NCBI GenBank assembly: GCA_016929795.1 | Contig: JAFGIA010000281.1 | Coordinates: 1-13,896 of the forward strand | Reading direction: 5' to 3' | Length of the DNA: 13,896 nt | DNA from: Anaerolineae bacterium | GTDB taxonomy: Bacteria; Chloroflexota; Anaerolineae; JAAYZQ01 | In this document: positions 1-5,769 of the stretch, piece after piece | Numbering within the stretch: the first letter of the stretch is position 1 | How the letters are laid out: each line of letters opens with the position of its first letter | Notes under the pieces: model-generated | What the model was told of the DNA's origin: nothing | The model's input: the letters and a program-made list of their open reading frames with translations, nothing else | Databases searched by the model: none | Translations under genes and position numbers: made by a program

Positions 1-53
1 CGGCGGCACCGTCCAGACTCGGCACCGAACTACTGATTCACCAGGCAGGCACA

Positions 54-95
54 CCTCAGTGATCTCATCCCCCTCAGTGCCTCAGTGATTCACTG
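54..95. repeat. CCTCAGTG octamer repeats at the 3' end of the SIR2-STAND gene
   Basis: CCTCAGTG occurs at 54-61, 72-79 and 80-87, the last two in direct tandem. The last copy runs into a perfect short palindrome, CAGTGA-T-TCACTG (83-95). The array covers the last codons and stop of the gene, so the terminal residues may derive from repeat DNA. The remaining bases to position 1 hold nothing else I recognise apart from a CGGCACCG direct repeat (4-11, 20-27). Confidence 0.75.
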
Positions 96-3000
96 TACGG
101 GGCTGCCACCCCCACCCGAACCCCGATGAACCAGCCCCGATCGTGCGGGCTGAGCCTGAGGCGCGACGCCGCGCGGGCATCCACCTCATAGTAGAGGAAC
201 GAGCCGCCCCGCAACACCCGGAAATCAGACAAGTGAGGGTCCTCCCGCCCATCGTCTGCCCGGTAGGGATAGTCTCGGTACAGGCTGTTCGTCCACTCCC
301 ACACGTTGCCCGCCATATCGGCGCAGCCGCAGGGGCTGCCGCCCGCCGGGCTGTACTTGCCCACCGCCGTCGTACCTCCGCTGCCCGACTCATCCGTGTT
401 GCACTTGTTCCTGTCAAACTCGTCCCCCCACGGATACTTTCGTTTCTTCCCCCCGATTCCCGCTTTCCCGCTTTCCCGCTTTCCCGCTTCCCCGCTCCCC
501 TGCTCCCAGCTCGCCGCCTTCTCCCACTCCGCCTCACTTAGCAGCCTCATCCCCGCCCACGCCGCGTAATCGCGCGCGTCGTACCAGGAGATCTCGATCA
601 CCGGGTGGTCCGCCTTGCCCGTGGGCACGTCGAAAGCCCGCTCTCGGTCGTCCATGTAGCGCCCGTAGTCGGCGTTGGTCACCGGGTACCTGCCGATGTA
701 AAAGGCATCCAGGGTGACCTTGTGGGCCGGAACCTTGTTGTCGTGAATATCTTGGCCATCATCGCCCAGGACGAACTCGCCGGCTGGCACGTAACACTCG
801 TACTTCAGGTGCGCCCGCCACGCCCCATCCGGCCGCAGCCGCTCCAACGCCTGGATGGCCGCCGCGCGCACCTGCGGATAGTCGTCGGCCAGGGCGGGGA
901 TGAGAGCTTCGGCGAACGGCTCGCCCAGCTCACCCAGCGCCGCCACGGCCGCGGCGCGCGTGCGAAAGTGGTCGCTCTTCAGTCCCTCCAGCGCGATGGC
1001 ATCGGCCGCCACGCCCCCCTCGCAGGCGCGCTCGAACCAGTAGGCCACCTCGTAGCCGGCCGCCAGCGCCGAGCGAAAGACCAGATCCAGTTCTTCACCA
1101 CTCAGCCGCCGCAGTTCCTCGCAGCAGGCGTGGATCAGCTTCAGGGCATCGGCCGGAATGAGCAGCCGGGCGTGCCGCCAGTTGTCCAGGGCGCGGCGCA
1201 GGATCTCGCGGGCGACCCGCGTCTGCATCTCCTCCTGGTCGATCCAGGTGGCGATCTCGCGCGCCAGGTAGTCGTGCGTCAGCTCATAGTAGGCCACGCC
1301 GTCGCGCTCAAAGCTGCGCATCAGGCGCACCCGCTGCAGGCCCAGGCGGGTGTTCTTCAGCCGGGCTTCGTCCGCCTCGTCGCCGGCATGGTGCCGGCCG
1401 GCCTCCGCCAGGGCCGCCCGGACCTCGGCTTCGGTCAACGCCGCCTTGGTCGCCTGGCCGGTGACCATGATCTTTAGGATCTCGCGGCCCAGCTCCGGGT
1501 CGGCGCCAAGCGGGGTGCGCCCATCTTCGCGCTGCAGGGCCGGCAGTCGGGCCAGCCCCTCGGACACATAGCCGGCCAGGATCGCCTCGGCGCCGATTAG
1601 CAGGCGGGGTTCTTCGCCGGGGCGCTGTTGAGTATGGTGCACGGCCCGGTAGGCAGCCAGCGTCAGCTCGACGCCTTGGGGGGGGGGGTCTCCGGCCTTG
1701 TGCCCCGCCGGCAATGCCTGGCGGTAGAGCCGGTCGAGCACGATCTGCAGCGCGGCCGGCGACACGCGGGTCACATAGTCGTCGGTCTCGACCAGGTCGC
1801 CGCCCTGTTCACCGATCGCCCGGCCTTCGCCGCCCACCAGGGCATCCACCAACGCCGCCTCCACCCTCACCCCGGCGCGGGCCGCCGGCTCGGTGATGGC
1901 CACGCGGGCGTTGGCCCGGTCCAGGGCCGCCAGCCGGAAGCTGTTGGCGAACACATCGGGCAGGTAGGCGCGGGCCTCGTCCAGCCGGGCCAAATAGTCC
2001 TCGCGCAAACTGAGCACGACGCGCACTTCGCGCTCGGCGTCGGTCAGGGCCCCGGCCATCTGCTCGAAAAAGGTGGCCCGCTTTTCGCTGCCCACCCGGA
2101 TGAACAGCTCCTCGAATTGGTCCAGCACAACCACCAGCCGGTCCCTGGGTTGCAGCGTCGACGCCAGGAAGGCGCGCAGGCTCTGATCGGGATCGATCGC
2201 GCCGGCCGCTCGGCCCGCGCGGGCCGCGATAGCCCGCCGCAGGGCGGGCAGGGGATCGTCCAGGGCGCGGACATAGACGTGGCCATACTCCTCGGCGGCC
2301 AGGCGGGGCACCACGCCGGCCAGCAACAGCGACGTCTTGCCCGCGCCCGACGGGCCAAACAGGGTCAGCAGCCGATGGGAGAGGGCCAGGCGGGTCACGA
2401 TCTGGCTCTCGGTGTCGCGCCCGCAAAAGATGTCGGCGTCGGCCGCCTCGTAATAGTCAAGGAACTTGTAGGGCGGGCGCTGGACGTGAATGGCGCCCCG
2501 GCTGGTGGCGCGCACCGCCGGCAGTTGGGCGGCCAGCGCTTCCAGAAAGGCCGCCGCGTCGGCCTGGCAGAACTCGACATTCTTGTCGCGCCAGGCGCCC
2601 TGCACCGCTGCCAGGTCGTGGGGCCACACGGCATAGGCGCGCTTCATGTGTTTGGCCATGTTGCGCGCCGCACGCACATAGAGGCGGATCGGGGCGCGGT
2701 CCAGCAGGTCAAAGCCGACGAACAGCGGCGGCCGCAGCGAACAGAAGGACGTGACCAGCTCCAGCTTGCGGTCCAACCGGTCCATCAGCTCCTCGTGCTG
2801 GAACAGGTCCAGCACCAGCGAGTCGACGTCGCTCAGGCAGCCGTAGAGCTTGACGACAATCACCTCGCGCTCGCCTTCGTCCGCGTAGGGTATCTGCTCG
2901 TCGCGTACCACGCGGTTGACCCGGTAGCCGGCGTCGCGCAGGGCGCGTTCCAGCAGGTCGTCGTACCAGGCCGTGACGATCGCCCGGAACCCGGCGCGCG

Positions 3001-3307
3001 CGATGCTCTGGTGGATCGGGCCGGGCTGCGCCTGCGGGGCGCCGCATCGCTCCACGACAAAGCGGGTCAGCCCGTGCAGGTCGTTTTGGAACCGGCCCAG
3101 GTAGGCGCTGGCCGTCTCGGGCCACGATGGCCCGGCCGGCAGCCCATGCTTTTCGGCCAGCGCCCGGGCCAGCTCCGGGCGGCTCAGGGGCGCACCCGTG
3201 TAGCCCAGGGGCAGGTCGGCCCCCAGAAAGAGGACCCGGTCACCCTGCTTGATGGTGCTCAGTAGTTGATCGGAGATCAGACCGAGGGCTTCTGGATTGT
3301 CGGCCAT
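74..3307 (-). CDS. SIR2-like / STAND NTPase / HEAT / FGE-domain protein (putative conflict or defence NTPase)
   Basis: A 1077-residue cytoplasmic multidomain protein; no signal peptide or membrane segment is visible. Residues 1-265 resemble SIR2-like domains. Residues 300-560 are a STAND/AAA-type NTPase with Walker A GPSGAGKTS (318-326) and Walker B VVVLDQFEEL ending in D396 and acidic residues. Residues 560-760 look like a helical STAND arm. Residues 768-823 hold HEAT-like repeats. Residues 839-1072 are an FGE-sulfatase (C-type-lectin-fold) domain with RLLSEAEWEKA, AGNVWEW and LRGGSF motifs. Start chosen at 3307 because a GAGGAGGAG ribosome site lies just upstream; a start at 3379 would add 24 residues without such a site. 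By family knowledge, STAND proteins are signal-activated switches; a sensing role for the C-terminal half and an effector role for the N-terminus are inference. The SIR2 catalytic residues are degenerate (W114 in place of Asn, Y155 in place of His). The gene lies 138 nt downstream of the PIN toxin with no clear promoter between. Confidence 0.85.
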   Translation of the reverse strand: MADNPEALGLISDQLLSTIKQGDRVLFLGADLPLGYTGAPLSRPELARALAEKHGLPAGPSWPETASAYLGRFQNDLHGLTRFVVERCGAPQAQPGPIHQSIARAGFRAIVTAWYDDLLERALRDAGYRVNRVVRDEQIPYADEGEREVIVVKLYGCLSDVDSLVLDLFQHEELMDRLDRKLELVTSFCSLRPPLFVGFDLLDRAPIRLYVRAARNMAKHMKRAYAVWPHDLAAVQGAWRDKNVEFCQADAAAFLEALAAQLPAVRATSRGAIHVQRPPYKFLDYYEAADADIFCGRDTESQIVTRLALSHRLLTLFGPSGAGKTSLLLAGVVPRLAAEEYGHVYVRALDDPLPALRRAIAARAGRAAGAIDPDQSLRAFLASTLQPRDRLVVVLDQFEELFIRVGSEKRATFFEQMAGALTDAEREVRVVLSLREDYLARLDEARAYLPDVFANSFRLAALDRANARVAITEPAARAGVRVEAALVDALVGGEGRAIGEQGGDLVETDDYVTRVSPAALQIVLDRLYRQALPAGHKAGDPPPQGVELTLAAYRAVHHTQQRPGEEPRLLIGAEAILAGYVSEGLARLPALQREDGRTPLGADPELGREILKIMVTGQATKAALTEAEVRAALAEAGRHHAGDEADEARLKNTRLGLQRVRLMRSFERDGVAYYELTHDYLAREIATWIDQEEMQTRVAREILRRALDNWRHARLLIPADALKLIHACCEELRRLSGEELDLVFRSALAAGYEVAYWFERACEGGVAADAIALEGLKSDHFRTRAAAVAALGELGEPFAEALIPALADDYPQVRAAAIQALERLRPDGAWRAHLKYECYVPAGEFVLGDDGQDIHDNKVPAHKVTLDAFYIGRYPVTNADYGRYMDDRERAFDVPTGKADHPVIEISWYDARDYAAWAGMRLLSEAEWEKAASWEQGSGEAGKRESGKAGIGGKKRKYPWGDEFDRNKCNTDESGSGGTTAVGKYSPAGGSPCGCADMAGNVWEWTNSLYRDYPYRADDGREDPHLSDFRVLRGGSFLYYEVDARAASRLRLSPHDRGWFIGVRVGVAAPYSESLRH
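459..506 (-). repeat. Six-unit 8-bp tandem array inside the FGE domain coding region
   Basis: Plus-strand units of CCCGCTTT: three perfect copies (459-482), then CCCGCTTC, CCCGCTCC and CCTGCTCC. The 48 bases are exactly 16 codons, so the frame is kept, and they encode a Gly/Lys/Glu/Ser-rich insert around residues 935-950. The insert sits between the conserved EAEWEKA and KYPWGD motifs, where FGE domains normally have a short loop. A change of one or two units would shift the frame. Confidence 0.9.
1678..1688 (-). repeat. 11-base poly-C tract (coding strand) inside the SIR2-STAND gene
   Basis: Eleven consecutive G on the plus strand, read as C in the gene, encode the D-P-P-P-Q stretch at residues 540-544. 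It lies after the NTPase core and before the helical, HEAT and FGE parts. Gain or loss of one base would shift the frame and remove the C-terminal half. Tracts of this length are known to slip in phase-variable genes of other bacteria; slippage here is inference. Confidence 0.9.
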
Positions 3308-3310
3308 CGA

Positions 3311-3319
3311 CTCCTCCTC
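3311..3319 (-). promoter_or_regulatory. Ribosome binding site deciding the start of the SIR2-STAND gene
   Basis: On the minus strand GAGGAGGAG lies three bases before the ATG at 3307. This strong Shine-Dalgarno match favours residue 25 of the longest open frame as the true start. The upstream ATG at 3379 has no comparable site. Confidence 0.75.
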
Positions 3320-3409
3320 GAGAAAACACTCCAAGGCGAGCAGAAATAAGCCGGCGCGATCCAGGCGGCTCCTCGCCATGAAGACCTGTTCAGAACGGGT
3401 CCTCTTTCC

Positions 3410-3423
3410 TGTTCCACGTGAAC
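3410..3423. other. Partial parS-like palindrome between PIN toxin and SIR2-STAND gene
   Basis: TGTTCCACGTGAAC contains the CACGTG core and one complete half of the ParB-binding parS consensus (TGTTNCACGTGAAACA), but the last three bases differ. It lies in the 138-nt gap. It may be a degenerate parS, an operator or chance. A short hairpin (GACCTGTT / AACGGGTC, 3383-3401) lies next to it, without a convincing U tract on either strand. Confidence 0.25.
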
Positions 3424-3445
3424 GGCGCTACAACCTACCGCGCTG

Positions 3446-3895
3446 TCATACCCCGTCCTGGAGTCTATCCAACACCAAGATGGTCAACCCGGGGACAGAT
3501 GGCAAGCGAGTGTCGTTAGTGAGAAAGAACGCTGCCCCTTCGTGACAGACAGTTGCAAGCTGGATGGCATCCGGTGTGCGCAGGCCATGATCGGCCCGGA
3601 TACGCGATGCTTCCTCGGCGAGTTCAGCAGTCAACGTGACCGTGCGCAGGCCGCCAGCGCCAAGCAAGATCCCCCGATACTGATCCGCGAGTCTCTCGTC
3701 TCCAAGACGAAGAGGATGAACCAGCACTTCTAGCAATGTGATGACTGAAGTCACAACCGTGAACTCGCCACGGTCGAGTGCTTCGAAAAAAGGTAGAACC
3801 AGGTCGATATATCTTGGGTTTTCCTCGATGAAGTAAATCAGAGGTGTCGTATCCAGGCCGACAACGCTTCCTTGCAAAGCCTCTACCCATTCCAT
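3446..3895 (-). CDS. PIN-domain ribonuclease toxin (VapC-like)
   Basis: A 149-residue PIN-domain protein, the usual length for VapC toxins. PIN nucleases cleave RNA using a cluster of acidic residues that bind Mg2+ or Mn2+. The full set is visible: D15 (GLDTTPLIY), E56 (TLLEVLVHP), D109 (RTPDAIQLA) and D128 (LTNDTRL), so the enzyme looks intact. Its start overlaps the end of the upstream antitoxin gene by 13 bases, the common arrangement for translationally coupled type II toxin-antitoxin pairs. The target RNA cannot be told from sequence. Downstream, after 138 nt, comes the SIR2-STAND gene, which may share its transcript. Confidence 0.9.
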   Translation of the reverse strand: MEWVEALQGSVVGLDTTPLIYFIEENPRYIDLVLPFFEALDRGEFTVVTSVITLLEVLVHPLRLGDERLADQYRGILLGAGGLRTVTLTAELAEEASRIRADHGLRTPDAIQLATVCHEGAAFFLTNDTRLPSVPGLTILVLDRLQDGV

Positions 3896-4116
3896 GAGTC
3901 CCGCTCTCGGTCGACGTATTCTTCGGGGTCGATGTCGCGCCAGACCCCCTTGCCGAGGCCCTGCAGTTCCAGGATGCTTCGTCTCTTCCGGCCAACATCC
4001 TGCCGGCGCAAGATGCCGGCTAGCTCTTCGAGCAGCCGCAACTGATCTGCGGATGTCAAACGTTGTGCCTGTTTTAACACGTCGTGATAAGCGCCGGTCG
4101 ACATTTCAACCCCCAT
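3883..4116 (-). CDS. Antitoxin of the PIN-toxin pair (VapB-like)
   Basis: A 77-residue small acidic/basic protein. The N-terminal half (about 10-38) is a leucine-rich helical region, followed by a basic stretch (GRKRR). The C-terminal part carries ILELQGLGKGVWRDIDPEEYV and ends in RERDSW. I recognise this tail from antitoxins paired with PIN toxins, where the C-terminal extension wraps the toxin's active site. A GAGG ribosome site lies five bases before the ATG. An internal ATG four codons on is a possible alternative. It overlaps the toxin gene by 13 bases and is the first gene of the unit, as expected for an autoregulating antitoxin. Confidence 0.82.
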   Translation of the reverse strand: MGVEMSTGAYHDVLKQAQRLTSADQLRLLEELAGILRRQDVGRKRRSILELQGLGKGVWRDIDPEEYVDRERDSWNG

Positions 4117-4148
4117 CTTGCCTCAAATGCTCAAGTTTCTCACCGATT

Positions 4149-4177
4149 ATTCTACATCTCAATAGTCAAAAGGTCAA
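4149..4177 (-). promoter_or_regulatory. Sigma70-type promoter of the VapBC-like operon
   Basis: On the minus strand, -35 TTGACC (4172-4177), a 17-base spacer and -10 TAGAAT (4149-4154). The -10 lies 32 bases upstream of the antitoxin start. The -35 box lies within the last codons of the sirtuin gene (which stops at 4166), so the two units are packed end to end. Confidence 0.6.
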
Positions 4178-4903
4178 GCACCACCACGCCGGCAGCGCCT
4201 CTCCCGCCGGCCCGCGGATCGACTCCTGCACGTGCGCCGACAGGGGCGTCGGCTCCGGGTTGATCTCGACCACGTAGGCGCCGGCTTCAAGGGCGGCGAG
4301 CGGCAGCGAGGCAGCCGGCTGGACGATGGCCGACGTACCGGCGACGAGAAAAAGCTGGGCGCGGCGGGCAGCCGCCCACGCCGCTTCCAGCGCATCCGCC
4401 GGCAGCGACTCGCCGAACCACACCACGTCAGGCCGGGCCAGGGCGCCGCAGTCGGGGCAGTGGGGCGGGATATCGGGCAGGTCCGCGGCGCGCTCCTCCC
4501 ACGGAGCCCGGCACCCGCGCGTGCACCGCAGGCGCCAGATGTTGCCATGCAGCTCGAGCACGTGCCGGCTGCCGGCGAGCGCGTGCAGCCCGTCGACGTT
4601 CTGGGTGATCAGCGTAAAATCGTCGAAATAGCGCTCCATCTCGGCCAGCGTCTCGTGTGCCGGGTTCGGCTGGCAGGGGGCGATCAGGCCGCGGCGCCAG
4701 TTGTACCACGCCCACACCAACGCCGGGTCGCGGCGGAACGCCTGCGGCGTCGCCAGCTCCTCGGCGCGGTAATTGCGCCACAGGCCACCCTCACCCCGGA
4801 AGGTGGGCACGCCGCTCTCGGCCGAGACGCCGGCGCCGGTGAGGACGGCGACCGAGTGGATGGTGGAGATGGGGGGGCAGCCAACTAACCGGTTATCGGG
4901 CAC
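4166..4903 (-). CDS. cobB: NAD+-dependent protein deacylase of the sirtuin family (CobB-like)
   Basis: A sirtuin of 245 residues, the normal bacterial length. It removes acyl groups from lysine, using NAD+ and releasing nicotinamide and O-acyl-ADP-ribose. Visible motifs: GAGVSAESGVPTFRG (23-37, NAD binding), TQNVDGLH (100-107), catalytic H119 in ELHGN, zinc cysteines C127/C131 and C149/C152, and GTS (189-191). Y67 and R70 in WYNWRR match the Tyr-x2-Arg signature of class III sirtuins (SIRT5, E. coli CobB), which favour succinyl and malonyl as well as acetyl lysine. The start is the GTG at 4903, preceded by AAAGGAGAG; an ATG at 4978 would put translation inside a palindrome. The gene sits between two toxin-antitoxin modules. 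Confidence 0.92.
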   Translation of the reverse strand: MPDNRLVGCPPISTIHSVAVLTGAGVSAESGVPTFRGEGGLWRNYRAEELATPQAFRRDPALVWAWYNWRRGLIAPCQPNPAHETLAEMERYFDDFTLITQNVDGLHALAGSRHVLELHGNIWRLRCTRGCRAPWEERAADLPDIPPHCPDCGALARPDVVWFGESLPADALEAAWAAARRAQLFLVAGTSAIVQPAASLPLAALEAGAYVVEINPEPTPLSAHVQESIRGPAGEALPAWWCLTF

Positions 4904-4930
4904 TGTCTCTCCTTTGCCGATTCGTATCTG

Positions 4931-4997
4931 CTCAATAATCGGGGGTTGGGGTGTGTGCGGTGCCCGCACACACCCCAACTTCCCCCTCTTTATTGAG
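4931..4997. repeat. 67-bp imperfect palindrome upstream of the sirtuin gene (possible terminator)
   Basis: The core is a perfect 15-bp inverted repeat (TTGGGGTGTGTGCGG at 4946-4960, complement at 4964-4978) with loop TGC. The symmetry continues outward through a G5/C5 pair to CTCAATAA (4931-4938) and TTATTGAG (4990-4997). It lies between the YafQ stop (5022) and the sirtuin start (4903). It could end the toxin-antitoxin transcript, although neither strand has a strong U tract, or it could be a small palindromic mobile or repeated element. Confidence 0.8.
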
Positions 4998-5021
4998 ATG
5001 ATACGCCGATTCGGTCAGAAC

Positions 5022-5294
5022 TCATCGGAAAAGGTCTGAATGAGATCCTGTTCTGATGAGCACAAGCTCGCTTTCAGCCAGCTCGTAAATCAACAGCCAG
5101 TCTGGTTCAAGGTGACATTCTCGCGTGCCCTTGTACTGACCGACGAGGACATGGTCGCGATAGCGCGGTGCCACTTCTTCGCCGCTCACCAGGCTCTCGA
5201 GCACCATCTTGAGCTTGAGCAGATCTTTTCCTGCCCGCTGCAGGTGCCTGACATCTCGTTTGAACTGCGACGTGCGTCTGATCGTCCTGGTCAA
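5022..5294 (-). CDS. yafQ: mRNA interferase toxin, YafQ family (RelE/ParE superfamily)
   Basis: A 90-residue toxin close in length to E. coli YafQ (92). YafQ binds ribosomes and cleaves mRNA at in-frame codons. The residues important in E. coli YafQ (H50, H63, D67, H87) are matched here by H48 (YRDH), H61 (RECHLEPDW), D65 and H85 (RTGSHSDLF), so it looks active. The start overlaps the antitoxin stop by four bases (ATGA), the usual translational coupling for this pair. The assignment to YafQ rather than general RelE rests on the ECHLEPDWLLIY and TGSHSDLF motifs. Confidence 0.92.
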   Translation of the reverse strand: MTRTIRRTSQFKRDVRHLQRAGKDLLKLKMVLESLVSGEEVAPRYRDHVLVGQYKGTRECHLEPDWLLIYELAESELVLIRTGSHSDLFR

Positions 5295-5551
5295 ATGCCC
5301 AGATCCTCAAACAGGTCGTTCAGGGTGTTAAATTCCTCAAGCCCTTCCCGTGTTCTGGCCTGCTCCAAGGCTTCGATCGTCACGTCGTTGGGCAATCGAA
5401 GGGCGAACGGTAAGCCATTCTCAAGCTCCACCTGCTTGTAGAACAGGGTGATCGCCTGCGTAGCAGTCAGACCCAGCTCCTTGAACACTTCTTCTGCGTT
5501 TTGCTTGAGTTCAGGGTCAATTCGTGCTGAAATGACCGCTGTCTTGGGCAT
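5291..5551 (-). CDS. dinJ: Antitoxin, RelB/DinJ family
   Basis: An 86-residue protein with the N-terminal ribbon-helix-helix pattern of RelB/DinJ antitoxins: a beta strand (AVISARIDPELK), helix 1 (QNAEEVFKELGL) and helix 2 (TATQAITLFYKQV). The C-terminal half is the acidic toxin-binding tail. DinJ binds its own promoter as a dimer and neutralises YafQ. The ribosome site AGGTGG lies upstream of the ATG at 5551. It forms a two-gene operon with the overlapping toxin gene and has an unusually good promoter about 40 bases upstream. Confidence 0.92.
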   Translation of the reverse strand: MPKTAVISARIDPELKQNAEEVFKELGLTATQAITLFYKQVELENGLPFALRLPNDVTIEALEQARTREGLEEFNTLNDLFEDLGI

Positions 5552-5582
5552 TGGTCACCACCTCCCAGGGCTGTATTGCTGT

Positions 5583-5592
5583 TGTATATACA
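5583..5592. promoter_or_regulatory. Palindromic operator candidate for DinJ
   Basis: TGTATATACA is a perfect 10-bp palindrome that overlaps the last base of the -10 box and extends toward the transcription start. Ribbon-helix-helix antitoxins bind short palindromes in this position. The similarity to the E. coli dinJ operator half-sites and to LexA-type CTGTATA boxes is only by eye. Confidence 0.5.
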
Positions 5593-5620
5593 TTATACCG
5601 GCACTGGTCGCCCTTGTCAA
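5592..5620 (-). promoter_or_regulatory. Consensus sigma70 promoter of dinJ-yafQ
   Basis: On the minus strand, -35 TTGACA (5615-5620), a 17-base spacer and -10 TATAAT (5592-5597): both hexamers and the spacing match the consensus exactly. It is placed to drive dinJ, whose start is at 5551. Such a strong promoter fits an autorepressed antitoxin. Confidence 0.85.
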
Positions 5621-5769
5621 CTCGCAGGCGTCGGGGTTCGCGCCATCAACATCGAGAATGCCGACTGTGCTTCCGGTAACGGGGTCAAAGATGCGAATGT
5701 CCTGGGCCAGCACGCCATACTCCAGGATATACACCTGATCGACGTGTCACGATCCACCCCCTCTTCAGG

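Larger units (their letters stand above)
5555..5746 (-). pseudogene. Start-less open fragment, possible remnant of a beta-propeller-type gene
   Basis: On the minus strand a frame bounded by stops at 5747 and 5555 encodes HVDQVYILEYGVLAQDIRIF followed by DPVTGSTVGILDVDG. This reads like real protein, with the pattern of NHL/YVTN-type propeller blades (strand, I-x-IFD, TG, VG-x-LDV). It has no ATG or credible ribosome site. The dinJ promoter lies inside its 3' end. I take it as a decayed gene fragment left when the toxin-antitoxin module was inserted. It could also be chance, since the stretch is only 64 codons. Nothing else is seen in the 218-base gap 5552-5769. Confidence 0.3.

Noticed and set aside
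82..537. Second minus-strand frame containing the repeat-encoded Gly/Lys/Glu stretch
   Set aside because: The octamer array reads open in more than one frame. The FGE motifs lie in the other frame, so this is not a separate gene.
74..800. FGE/lectin-fold domain as a diversity-generating retroelement target
   Set aside because: Such targets share this fold, but there is no reverse transcriptase gene and no template-repeat copy of the C-terminal region in the window.
1628..3265. Long open frame on the plus strand opposite the SIR2-STAND gene
   Set aside because: The minus-strand protein has clear domain motifs over this whole stretch; GC-rich DNA keeps antisense frames open. No ribosome site or recognisable protein pattern.
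3307..3379. N-terminal extension of the SIR2-STAND protein from the ATG at 3379
   Set aside because: No ribosome site before it, while a strong one stands before the ATG at 3307; the extra 24 residues do not fit the SIR2-like start.
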